Shown here one piece after another: positions 1 through 5,182 of a stretch of DNA of 5,391 bases (position 1 is its first letter; the number at the start of each line of letters is the position of its first letter). Under the pieces are notes generated by a model. It made no database searches. It was not told the DNA's origin and was given only the letters and a program-made list of their open reading frames with translations. Source of the DNA: Actinomycetota bacterium (lineage in GTDB: Bacteria > Actinomycetota > Actinomycetes > Nanopelagicales > Nanopelagicaceae). The position numbers were made by a program, and so were the translations under genes. The stretch is taken from assembly GCA_947381255.1 (NCBI GenBank), contig CANCUC010000069.1:1-5391 (forward strand). Reading direction: 5' to 3'.

Positions 1-1808
1 GCTTTGCTATTCCAAATCTGGGCGTAACCGATAAAGAATCTCTGCTCACCGCTCAGACCATCAATAACGGGCGCAGGAGCCCCTCCTAACGAAATTTGAT
101 AGGCCTCGTAAGCGATACAGGCACCACCGAGGTCTCCAATGTTCTCGCCGATCGTGAGCGCGCCATTGACGTGGACATCGGGAGCATCCGTTGGATGCAG
201 GGCTTCATATTGATCGATGAGTTTCTTGGTGAGAAGTTCAAATCTCTCTCGATCTTCTTCGCTCCACCAATTGTTGAGGTTTCCATCTCCATCAAATTTA
301 GAGCCTTGATCATCGAAGCCATGGCCAATTTCGTGGCCAATCACCGCTCCAATTCCACCGTAATTGACCGCATCATCCGCCTCAAGATTGAAGAATGGCG
401 CTTGTAAAATGGCCGCTGGAAAAACGATCTCGTTGTAGAGCGGGTGATAGTAGGCATTTACGGTCTGCGGGGTCATTCCCCATTCGGTGCGATCAATAGG
501 CGTTCCGATTTTGGAGAAATTGAACTCCTGCGCAAAGAGGGTGACGGCCTCCAAGTTCGCAATGAGATTATCTGCCGTAATTGTGAGTTTTGAGTAATCG
601 CGCCACTTATCTGGATAGCCGATCTTTGGAGTGAACTTATTGAGTTTTTCCAGAGCCATCTTCCTTGTCGGTTCACTCATCCACTCCAACTTTGCGATAT
701 CAATTCGGTAAGCCTCAATGAGATTTTCTACCAATTGGCCCATACGTGCCTTCGCAGTGGGTGGAAAATGGCGGGAGACATACTCTTGACCGATTGCCTC
801 ACCTAGCGCGCCTTCGACGAGTGATACTCCACGCTTCCAACGTTCGCGAAGCTCTGGAGTGCCAGAAAGAGTTCTGCCGTAAAAATCAAAGTTCTCTTCC
901 ACGAAATCTCGTGAGAGATAAGCAGCGGTACCCGAGATCAAATGCCAGGTCAACCACGAGCTCCACTTTTCGGAATCGAAATCGTTGAGCAACTTGGTTA
1001 TTCCTTCAAAGTGCGATGGTTGCTGAACGATCAAAGCTTCCATGACGTGGTTTGGAACTTTGGCTGATTGCATCCAAAGTTCCCATTCGAAACCTGGAGT
1101 CAGCGCTTTGAGTCCATCAAATGTGTAAGGGTTGAGGACCTGGCTCATATCTCGATCTTTCACTTGATCGAAGTGATTTGCAGCGATCAGAGTTTCAAGT
1201 TCAAAAGTTCTTGTAGCGTGTGCTGGAGCATCCTCAACTCCGGCTAATTCGAACATCTTGGTAGCGTGCTTGAGAAAGGCTTCGCGAATGGGCGCGTATT
1301 GCTCTTCACGGTAGTAAGCCTCATCCGGCAAACTAATTCCACCTTGGGACATGTACATCACGTAACGATTGCTGTCATGAGCATCTACCTCAACGCCGAT
1401 ATAGAAGAGCCCACCTAGCCCTCGGGCTTCTAGAGCTCCCATTACTTGAAGAAGCTCTTCGGCGCTTTTAACGGCGAGAGTCTTTGCGATATCTGCCTTA
1501 ATAGGATTTACTCCAAGGGCCTCAATTCGCTCCTCATTCATAAAGGATCTGAAGAGGTCACCAATCTTCTGGGCATTGCTGCCTGGCTCTGCCTCGACTT
1601 TTGATAAATCCTCGATGATCTGGCGCACTTGTAATTCGCTCTTCTCGCGCAACATCGCAAATGAGCCGTAGCTTGCTCTATCGGCTGGAATTTCAAAGTT
1701 CTTGAGCCATGCACCGTTGACGTATCGGAAAAAATCTTCCCGAGGGGAGACGCTGGTATCAAAACGATCGTGGGTTATTCCGCTGAGAAGTGGTCCTTGT
1801 GAGGTCAT
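1..1808 (-). CDS. M13-family zinc metallopeptidase (PepO/neprilysin/Zmp1-like), C-terminus cut by window edge
   Basis: This is a zinc endopeptidase of the neprilysin family, which cleaves oligopeptides. 602 residues are visible of the roughly 650 usual for the family. The N-terminal signature DFFRYVNGAW lies near residues 25-34. The substrate-binding NAYYHP motif starts at N451. The zinc site HEIGH is at residues 492-496 (bases 321-335), with H492 and H496 as ligands and E493 as catalytic base. The third ligand E555 and the supporting D559 sit in GENIGDLGG. The family's C-terminal Asp-x-His and Arg elements lie beyond the left edge, so an intact end cannot be confirmed. There is no signal peptide or membrane helix, so it is probably cytoplasmic or non-classically exported, as for mycobacterial Zmp1. 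The ATG at 1808 was chosen because the family N-terminus begins shortly after it and a TANNNT box lies six bases upstream. It is divergent from a MarR gene. The family call is firm; the substrate is unknown. Confidence 0.95.
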   Translation of the reverse strand, partial: MTSQGPLLSGITHDRFDTSVSPREDFFRYVNGAWLKNFEIPADRASYGSFAMLREKSELQVRQIIEDLSKVEAEPGSNAQKIGDLFRSFMNEERIEALGVNPIKADIAKTLAVKSAEELLQVMGALEARGLGGLFYIGVEVDAHDSNRYVMYMSQGGISLPDEAYYREEQYAPIREAFLKHATKMFELAGVEDAPAHATRTFELETLIAANHFDQVKDRDMSQVLNPYTFDGLKALTPGFEWELWMQSAKVPNHVMEALIVQQPSHFEGITKLLNDFDSEKWSSWLTWHLISGTAAYLSRDFVEENFDFYGRTLSGTPELRERWKRGVSLVEGALGEAIGQEYVSRHFPPTAKARMGQLVENLIEAYRIDIAKLEWMSEPTRKMALEKLNKFTPKIGYPDKWRDYSKLTITADNLIANLEAVTLFAQEFNFSKIGTPIDRTEWGMTPQTVNAYYHPLYNEIVFPAAILQAPFFNLEADDAVNYGGIGAVIGHEIGHGFDDQGSKFDGDGNLNNWWSEEDRERFELLTKKLIDQYEALHPTDAPDVHVNGALTIGENIGDLGGACIAYEAYQISLGGAPAPVIDGLSGEQRFFIGYAQIWNSK

Positions 1809-1814
1809 GCTCTA

Positions 1815-1820
1815 AGCGTA
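1815..1820 (-). promoter_or_regulatory. Putative -10 box of the peptidase gene, leaderless arrangement
   Basis: On the minus strand TACGCT (TANNNT) is followed by exactly six bases, TAGAGC, and then the ATG. No Shine-Dalgarno stands at a usable distance. This places the predicted transcription start at or next to the A of the start codon, as in leaderless actinobacterial genes. No clear -35 is visible. Support comes from the same geometry at three other starts in the window. Confidence 0.45.
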
Positions 1821-1861
1821 ATAGAAGGGGAGAGGAGGGGCTGCGGCAAAAGTAATTCAAC

Positions 1862-1890
1862 TTTCAACGAATTCAAATACAAAGTATGAT
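1862..1890 (+). promoter_or_regulatory. Promoter of the MarR gene, probably leaderless
   Basis: TATGAT (1885-1890, five of six matches to TATAAT) lies six bases (TGGCCC) before the ATG at 1897. TTTCAA at 1862-1867 is a weak -35 at the ideal 17-base spacing. There is no ribosome binding site before the ATG and no other in-frame start back to the TAA at 1813, so translation of a leaderless mRNA is the simplest reading. The box is embedded in repeats: AATTCAA at 1854-1860 and 1870-1876, and arms ACTTT (1860-1864) and AAAGT (1881-1885). These could bind the regulator itself. Confidence 0.6.
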
Positions 1891-1896
1891 TGGCCC

Positions 1897-2388
1897 ATGC
1901 CCGCAAAGAAGATTGAGCCCAAATGGCTCTCGCCTAAAGAGTTAAAGGCATGGCGTAGTTACATCATCGCCTCACGCCGACTCTGGGATGCGATGGAGAT
2001 CGACTTAGCCCCTCACGAATTATCGATGTCAGACTATGAAATTTTGGTTCACTTGAGCGAGGCTCCAGATCGCCAGATCCGCATGAGTGAGCTCGCTGAA
2101 AGCGCAATGATCTCCAAGTCCAGACTCTCGCATCGCATGAAGGTGATGGAGAAAGCCGGCTGGGTTAGGCGCGAGGTCTGCAAGATCGATAAGCGCGGCC
2201 AATTTGCCATCATGACCGATAAGGGCTGGAAGGCGATTGTAAAAGCGGCCCCGGATCATGTCGCCAGCATTCGTTCACGTTTTATTGATCATATGACGGC
2301 CAAGGATCAAGAAGATTTAGCCCGAATATTTGAACGCGTGAACAACAAGATGCGCGAGCAATTTCAGAACTGTGAAGAGGATAAGTAA
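1897..2388 (+). CDS. MarR-family winged-helix transcriptional regulator
   Basis: A 163-residue dimeric DNA-binding regulator of normal family length. An N-terminal helix (about residues 12-36, WLSPKELKAWRSYI) would form part of the dimer interface. The winged helix-turn-helix runs from about 46 to 108. It comprises DYEILVHLSEAP (46-57), the support helix MSELAESAMI (63-72), the recognition helix SKSRLSHRMKVMEKAG (73-88) and a wing carrying the D98-K99-R100-G101 motif characteristic of MarR proteins. The C-terminal helices (about 118-158) complete the dimer interface. It has a single Cys (C95), in the wing, so two-cysteine redox sensing of the OhrR type is not supported. It is divergent from the M13 peptidase gene across 88 bases and convergent with the histone-like gene across a terminator. 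MarR proteins often repress themselves and the divergent neighbour, which is inferred here. The ligand is unknown. Confidence 0.93.
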   Translation: MPAKKIEPKWLSPKELKAWRSYIIASRRLWDAMEIDLAPHELSMSDYEILVHLSEAPDRQIRMSELAESAMISKSRLSHRMKVMEKAGWVRREVCKIDKRGQFAIMTDKGWKAIVKAAPDHVASIRSRFIDHMTAKDQEDLARIFERVNNKMREQFQNCEEDK

Positions 2389-2409
2389 GCACTGGAATAA
2401 TTCAGAAAT

Positions 2410-2443
2410 AAAAAACCCCGCCACTAAGAGTGGCGGGGTTTTT
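2410..2443. terminator. Bidirectional intrinsic terminator between MarR and histone-like genes
   Basis: Left arm CCCCGCCACT (2416-2425) pairs perfectly with AGTGGCGGGG (2429-2438) around the loop AAG. Six A's precede it (2410-2415) and five T's follow it (2439-2443), so the element is symmetrical. Read on the plus strand it ends the MarR transcript 21 bases after its stop. Read on the minus strand it ends the histone-like transcript ten bases after its stop. The GC-rich stem plus T-tract on both strands makes this the clearest terminator in the window. Confidence 0.93.
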
Positions 2444-2453
2444 CAATGGGGAT

Positions 2454-2837
2454 TTACTTCTTTGCAGCAGCCTTCTTACGTGGCTTAGCAGCAACCTTCT
2501 TAGCTGCAGCCTTCTTGCGAGGCTTTGCAACCTTCTTAGCTACAACCTTTTTAGCAGCAGGCTTCTTTGCAGCAACCTTCTTAGCTGCAGCCTTCTTGCG
2601 TGGCTTTGCAGCAGCCTTCTTAGCAGCTGGCTTAGCAGCGGCCTTCTTACGAGGCTTTGCAGCAACCTTCTTGGCGGCTGGCTTTGCAGCAGCCTTCTTA
2701 CGGCGCTTTGGAGCAACCTTCTTTGCTACTGGAGCTGCCTTCTTAGCAGCTGCCTTCTTGCGACGCTTTGGAGCTGGAGCTGCCTTAGCAGCTGCCTTCT
2801 TGCGACGCTTTGGAGCAGTTTTCTTAGCTGCAACCAT
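2454..2837 (-). CDS. Histone H1-like Lys/Ala/Pro-rich DNA-binding protein
   Basis: A 127-residue protein built from only seven amino acid types: Ala 48, Lys 46, Pro 12, Arg 10, Val 9, one Thr and the initiator Met. It has no acidic, aromatic, Cys, Gly or Ser residue. It resembles the C-terminal tail of histone H1 and the basic tails of actinobacterial HU (HupB), but no folded HU domain is attached, so it stands alone. Seven repeats are visible: three PKRRKKAAAK units (from residues 9, 23 and 43), then four PRKKAAAK units (from 62, 79, 106 and 119), joined by Pro/Ala/Lys spacers. By family analogy it should bind DNA through charge, probably with Ala-rich helices forming on contact, and compact the nucleoid; this is inference. 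The start at 2837 has a strong AGGAG site. 44 of 46 Lys codons are AAG, which with the strong ribosome site suggests high expression. Antisense open frames across it are by-products of its biased composition. Confidence 0.88.
   Translation of the reverse strand: MVAAKKTAPKRRKKAAAKAAPAPKRRKKAAAKKAAPVAKKVAPKRRKKAAAKPAAKKVAAKPRKKAAAKPAAKKAAAKPRKKAAAKKVAAKKPAAKKVVAKKVAKPRKKAAAKKVAAKPRKKAAAKK
2457..2813 (-). repeat. Degenerate in-frame repeats encoding PKRRKKAAAK / PRKKAAAK units
   Basis: Residues 9-127 of the histone-like protein consist of seven copies of a basic core, with starts spaced 14, 20, 19, 17, 27 and 13 residues apart. The PKRR type is confined to the N-terminal block and the PRKK type to the C-terminal block, which suggests separate expansion of two ancestral units. 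The underlying DNA repeats short runs such as GCAGCCTTCTT (plus strand), so length change by slippage or recombination is plausible. Confidence 0.85.
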
Positions 2838-2842
2838 TTACA

Positions 2843-2848
2843 TCTCCT
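2843..2848 (-). promoter_or_regulatory. Strong ribosome binding site of the histone-like gene
   Basis: On the minus strand AGGAGA is followed by TGTAA and then the ATG at 2837, putting AGGAG six bases from the start codon. This is the best Shine-Dalgarno in the window. An ATG (2843-2841) followed directly by TAA lies between it and the true start. Confidence 0.8.
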
Positions 2849-2856
2849 ATCAGAAT

Positions 2857-2877
2857 GGTTCGATCCGTCACCGAACC
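2857..2877. promoter_or_regulatory. Inverted repeat in the leader of the histone-like gene
   Basis: GGTTCG (2857-2862) and CGAACC (2872-2877) are perfect six-base complements around a nine-base loop. The repeat ends nine bases upstream of the ribosome binding site. In RNA it would form a small hairpin in the 5' leader; in DNA it could be an operator. There is no T-tract, so it is not a terminator. Confidence 0.45.
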
Positions 2878-3002
2878 TGTTCAAGGAGAATCGTGACAGC
2901 AATTACACGAAGAAGCCACTATTTTCGATATAAAAGAGAGTGCGTGTCGCAACATTATTTTTTAATATTTTTGTGCTGTTTTGAACTTTTGTTAAGTATT
3001 TC
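2878..3002 (-). promoter_or_regulatory. AT-rich promoter region of the histone-like gene
   Basis: The gap between the MFS stop and the histone-like start holds a run that is 41 of 50 bases A/T at 2951-3000. On the minus strand this lies just upstream of TTGCGA (2952-2947), a possible -35, and so could act as an UP element. Candidate -10 boxes are TATATC (2932-2927, spacing only 14) and TGTAAT (2907-2902, five of six matches but no matching -35). I cannot choose between them. The gap suggests that the gene has its own promoter. No GC-rich terminator for the upstream MFS transcript is visible here, so read-through is possible. Confidence 0.4.
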
Positions 3003-4274
3003 TTACTCGCTCTCTTCCATCTTCTCTTTCTTCGCTCTCCACTCAATCGCAAAGGTATTTGTTTTCAAATCAAAATTGCGAAATTCTGGCAATTTTGCCG
3101 CGGCAAAACCCACGAGACCAACGCATAAAAGCCCACCCGAGATGACTGAGGTGCGAAGGGATGTGATTGCAGCGGTCGTACCGGCGCGTAACTGACCTGC
3201 GAGCGGACCGACAGAATATGAAAGCAATTCCAGTCCCGCCAACCGACCACGATATTCATCATCAATGGTCTGGTTCCAGAGGGTATTTCGACAGAGTGCG
3301 CTGACCTGATCTGATGCACCCGCCAATCCCAAAAATAATAGGACAGCCCACAATGAATCGGTCGTTCCTGCAAGTGCGATGCAAATACCCCATCCGATTG
3401 CGGCCCAGGTGATTGCCCATCCATGTCGGGTGAAGTGCTTCATCCATCCACTTGTCGCTGTCACCAGAATCGATCCGAAGATGCCGGCGGAGTAGAAGAA
3501 TCCCAGCGCCCAACGCGAGTGAATGTGATCGGCCCAGAAGGGGAAGAGGGCATTTGGCATAGCGAAGAACATCGCGATTAAATCAATGATGTAAGTGCCC
3601 ATGAGATCTTTGCGAGAGGCGGCGTACTGGATTCCTCCGAACATTGATTTTATGGTCTTCGTTGCGCTCTCTTTGAGTGGTGGGACTGCTGAAATTTTCA
3701 GCATGAATGCCACGGAGATTGCATAGGTTGCAATATCAATTGCGAATGCCGCTTTGACCCCGCTGGTTGCAATGATGACGCCTGCAAGGGCTGGACCAAT
3801 GATTGCGCTGAACTGCCAACGCAACGCCATGAGCGCCATCGCAGAAGGAAGATCTTCATGAGAAACAAGCCTTGGAATCATCGCCCCGTAACTTGGTCCT
3901 TGCAATCCATCCATCGCAGAAAAACCAGCAGCAACGATGTACAGCACTAGCAAATGCGGATGCGAGAGGAAGGAATTTCCCAACAAAATTGCGGTGCAGA
4001 CGAGCGCACCGGCTTCGCAGCGCCAGACCATCTTCTTGCGATCGACCGAGTCTGCAAGCACTCCACCCCAAAGGGCGAAGATGATTAATGGAACAATTTC
4101 GACTGCCCCCATCGCGCCAACTGCGATATAGGAGTTTGTGAGCTCTTTAATCTGAAATGGAAGAGCGACAAGGGTTAGCGCCGAGCCAAATCTCGTCACA
4201 ACACCTGAGATAAATATGTAGCGCAGGTTCTTATTTTTACGAAGCGGTGAGAGATCTATTGCAAAGCGCGCCAT
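3003..4274 (-). CDS. MFS transporter, EntS-like (MFS_3) family, probable exporter
   Basis: A 423-residue inner-membrane protein with the usual twelve hydrophobic segments. The first six run between about residues 17 and 195, a hydrophilic central loop spans about 195-225, and six more run from about 225 to 394. The loop between helices 2 and 3 carries the MFS motif A as GGVLADSVDRKK (70-81), closely matching the EntS enterobactin exporter. The C-terminal LPEFRNFD (395-402) is also typical of EntS-like proteins, and is followed by a charged tail. The family uses the proton gradient to export small molecules. The substrate cannot be read from sequence, and no siderophore genes are nearby. It lies nine bases after the panB stop, so co-transcription with panB is likely. 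The ATG at 4274 fits the family N-terminus. GGAG occurs only one base before the ATG, too close for a normal site, while TAGGCT lies six bases upstream. Confidence 0.9.
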   Translation of the reverse strand: MARFAIDLSPLRKNKNLRYIFISGVVTRFGSALTLVALPFQIKELTNSYIAVGAMGAVEIVPLIIFALWGGVLADSVDRKKMVWRCEAGALVCTAILLGNSFLSHPHLLVLYIVAAGFSAMDGLQGPSYGAMIPRLVSHEDLPSAMALMALRWQFSAIIGPALAGVIIATSGVKAAFAIDIATYAISVAFMLKISAVPPLKESATKTIKSMFGGIQYAASRKDLMGTYIIDLIAMFFAMPNALFPFWADHIHSRWALGFFYSAGIFGSILVTATSGWMKHFTRHGWAITWAAIGWGICIALAGTTDSLWAVLLFLGLAGASDQVSALCRNTLWNQTIDDEYRGRLAGLELLSYSVGPLAGQLRAGTTAAITSLRTSVISGGLLCVGLVGFAAAKLPEFRNFDLKTNTFAIEWRAKKEKMEESE

Positions 4275-4280
4275 GCTCCG

Positions 4281-4286
4281 AGCCTA
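4281..4286 (-). promoter_or_regulatory. Possible internal leaderless promoter of the MFS gene
   Basis: TAGGCT (minus strand) is followed by CGGAGC and the ATG, the same TANNNT-N6-ATG geometry as three other starts here. Its first three bases are the panB stop codon TAG. It may therefore be coincidental, with the MFS gene instead translated from the panB transcript. The absence of a well-placed Shine-Dalgarno keeps it in play. Confidence 0.25.
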
Positions 4287-5093
4287 GTGAAAGGTTTGCT
4301 CTTCAGATGGGAACAACCCCGCTTCGACATCGGAAGCCCACTCTCTGACGCCATTAGAAATCTCGGTACGCAAATCTCGGTACGCCTTTGCAAATTTAGG
4401 AGCCTTCTCCGTCAGGCCCATGAGGTCGGTCCAGACGATCACTTGGGCATCGCAGCCATTTCCAGCTCCAATTCCAATCACTGGAATATCGAGCGCCTCT
4501 GAAATTTCTGTTGCGAGCTCTGCGGGAACCATCTCTAGAACAAGTGCGAAAATCCCAGCGGATTGCAGCGCCTTCGCATCCTTAATTATTGCTTTTGCGC
4601 TCTCACCTCGACCCTGAACTTTAAATCCGCCAAGTGCATAAACCGATTGTGGGGTTAGTCCGAGGTGGCCCATAACAGGAATTCCGGCGTTAACCAATTT
4701 CTTAATTTGGGGGGCTACTTTCTTTCCGCCTTCGAGTTTTACCGCTTGGACTCGAGACTCTTTAAAGAGGCGAGTGGCACTTTCGAGCGCATGCTTGGGT
4801 GATTTTTCATAACTTCCAAATGGCAGATCTGCAACAACCATTGCCGTCGATGTACCAAGAACGACCGCACGAGAGAGCATGATCATCTGCTCCAGCGTGA
4901 CCGGAATGGTGTTTTTCTCACCAAGGAAATTATTTCCGGCGCTATCTCCGACTAAGAGAACTGGAATTCCAGCCCCTTCAAATATCGAAGCGGTTAACGC
5001 CTCAGATGCCGTGATCATCGCCCACTTCTCGCGGCGAAGCTTCTTTGCAGAGAGGTCGGATATAGAGGTGCGTCGGGTTGAGCCATTAGACAT
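4284..5093 (-). CDS. panB: 3-methyl-2-oxobutanoate hydroxymethyltransferase (ketopantoate synthesis)
   Basis: PanB transfers a hydroxymethyl group from 5,10-methylene-tetrahydrofolate to 3-methyl-2-oxobutanoate (alpha-ketoisovalerate), giving ketopantoate, the first committed step to pantothenate and coenzyme A in the cytoplasm. At 269 residues it is full length. Visible signatures are VLLVGDS with Mg ligand D50, ADLPF with D89, KLEGG with K119 and E121, GHLGLTPQSV with H143, GGFKVQGRG (155-163), VLEMVP with catalytic E187, VIGIGAG (205-211) and the C-terminal EEQTFH. By recalled alignment these match E. coli D45, D84, K112, E114, H136 and E181. One oddity is that the usual TAYD before the first strand is TASE (28-31). 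The ATG at 5093 follows a purine-rich site. The gene heads a probable operon with the MFS gene and is divergent from nadE. Confidence 0.97.
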   Translation of the reverse strand: MSNGSTRRTSISDLSAKKLRREKWAMITASEALTASIFEGAGIPVLLVGDSAGNNFLGEKNTIPVTLEQMIMLSRAVVLGTSTAMVVADLPFGSYEKSPKHALESATRLFKESRVQAVKLEGGKKVAPQIKKLVNAGIPVMGHLGLTPQSVYALGGFKVQGRGESAKAIIKDAKALQSAGIFALVLEMVPAELATEISEALDIPVIGIGAGNGCDAQVIVWTDLMGLTEKAPKFAKAYRDLRTEISNGVREWASDVEAGLFPSEEQTFH

Positions 5094-5098
5094 GAGAT

Positions 5099-5104
5099 CC
5101 CCTT
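5099..5104 (-). promoter_or_regulatory. Ribosome binding site of panB
   Basis: On the minus strand AAGGGG stands five bases before the ATG at 5093, a moderate Shine-Dalgarno. It overlaps the eight-base palindrome CCTTAAGG (5101-5108). Together with the lack of a TANNNT box six bases before the ATG, this marks panB as having a normal 5' leader. Confidence 0.6.
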
Positions 5105-5110
5105 AAGGCT

Positions 5111-5131
5111 CGCGGCCAGTTTTGGTCCGCG
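5111..5131. promoter_or_regulatory. GC-rich inverted repeat in the panB leader
   Basis: CGCGGCCA (5111-5118) pairs with TGG (5123-5125) and CCGCG (5127-5131), giving eight base pairs with one bulged T (5126) around the loop GTTT. It lies seven bases upstream of the panB ribosome site and would be a stable hairpin in a panB leader. No T-tract follows in either direction, so an attenuator of the intrinsic type is unlikely. An operator or an mRNA-stability hairpin are alternatives. Confidence 0.5.
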
Positions 5132-5149
5132 GCTAGGGCTTAGTCTAGC
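5132..5149. promoter_or_regulatory. GCTAG...CTAGC dyad with candidate panB -10 box
   Basis: GCTAG (5132-5136) and CTAGC (5145-5149) form a five-base inverted repeat with an eight-base spacer. Its right side contains TAGACT on the minus strand (5147-5142), a TANNNT hexamer that could be the panB -10 and would put transcription start near 5135. No convincing -35 accompanies it, so this is a weak call. Confidence 0.3.
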
Positions 5150-5163
5150 GACCCCGCCGAAGA

Positions 5164-5178
5164 TACCCAGCGTGGGTA
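5164..5178. promoter_or_regulatory. Candidate operator: perfect 6-3-6 inverted repeat at the nadE promoter
   Basis: TACCCA (5164-5169), spacer GCG, TGGGTA (5173-5178): every base of both arms matches. The right arm overlaps the first two bases of the predicted nadE -10 box (5177-5182), and the site ends ten bases before the start codon. A protein bound here would block polymerase at nadE. It is too short to be convincing as an RNA structure and would not be transcribed if nadE is leaderless. The binding protein is unknown; a NAD-pathway repressor is inference. Confidence 0.5.
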
Positions 5179-5182
5179 AGAT
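5177..5182 (+). promoter_or_regulatory. -10 box of nadE, leaderless arrangement
   Basis: TAAGAT is followed by TTAAGC and then the ATG at 5189, giving TANNNT with a six-base spacer. No Shine-Dalgarno precedes the ATG, and no -35 match is visible at 16-18 bases, which is common in actinobacterial promoters. Transcription would start at or next to the start codon. Confidence 0.55.

Noticed and set aside
96..407. Plus-strand open frame inside the peptidase gene
   Set aside because: It lies opposite the HEIGH and ENIGD motifs of a clear M13 gene. It has no recognisable product.
1833..1838. Perfect AGGAGG on the plus strand
   Set aside because: It is 58 bases before the MarR ATG, with no ATG, GTG or TTG in the MarR frame between, and no other start at a suitable distance. 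It is part of a G/A-rich run.
1827..1840. G-rich run as a possible G-quadruplex
   Set aside because: It has only two GGGG runs and one GG run, so a stable four-stranded structure is not supported.
1887..1889. Alternative ATG just upstream of the MarR start
   Set aside because: It is out of the MarR frame and lies within the -10 hexamer; the MarR N-terminus fits the family from 1897.
2454..2837. HU (HupB) gene or fragment of one
   Set aside because: The basic tail resembles HupB, but there is no HU fold upstream. The frame opens with its own strong ribosome site directly into repeats, so it is a separate protein, not a remnant.
2857..2870. GGTTCGATCC resembling a tRNA T-arm
   Set aside because: The flanking bases do not form the five-pair T-stem, and no acceptor, D or anticodon arms are present.
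2430..2933. Second plus-strand open frame rich in Leu, Ser and Cys over the same gene
   Set aside because: It is another antisense frame of the same repeats and starts within the right arm of the terminator.
2446..3195. Long plus-strand open frame starting MGIYFFAAAFLRG
   Set aside because: It is the antisense reading of the Lys/Ala-rich repeats, which avoid stops on the opposite strand. It begins inside the terminator region, runs through the promoter gap and has no ribosome site or family resemblance.
5111..5131. Intrinsic terminator or attenuator before panB
   Set aside because: The hairpin has no T-run on either side, and it precedes a ribosome site rather than ending a transcript.
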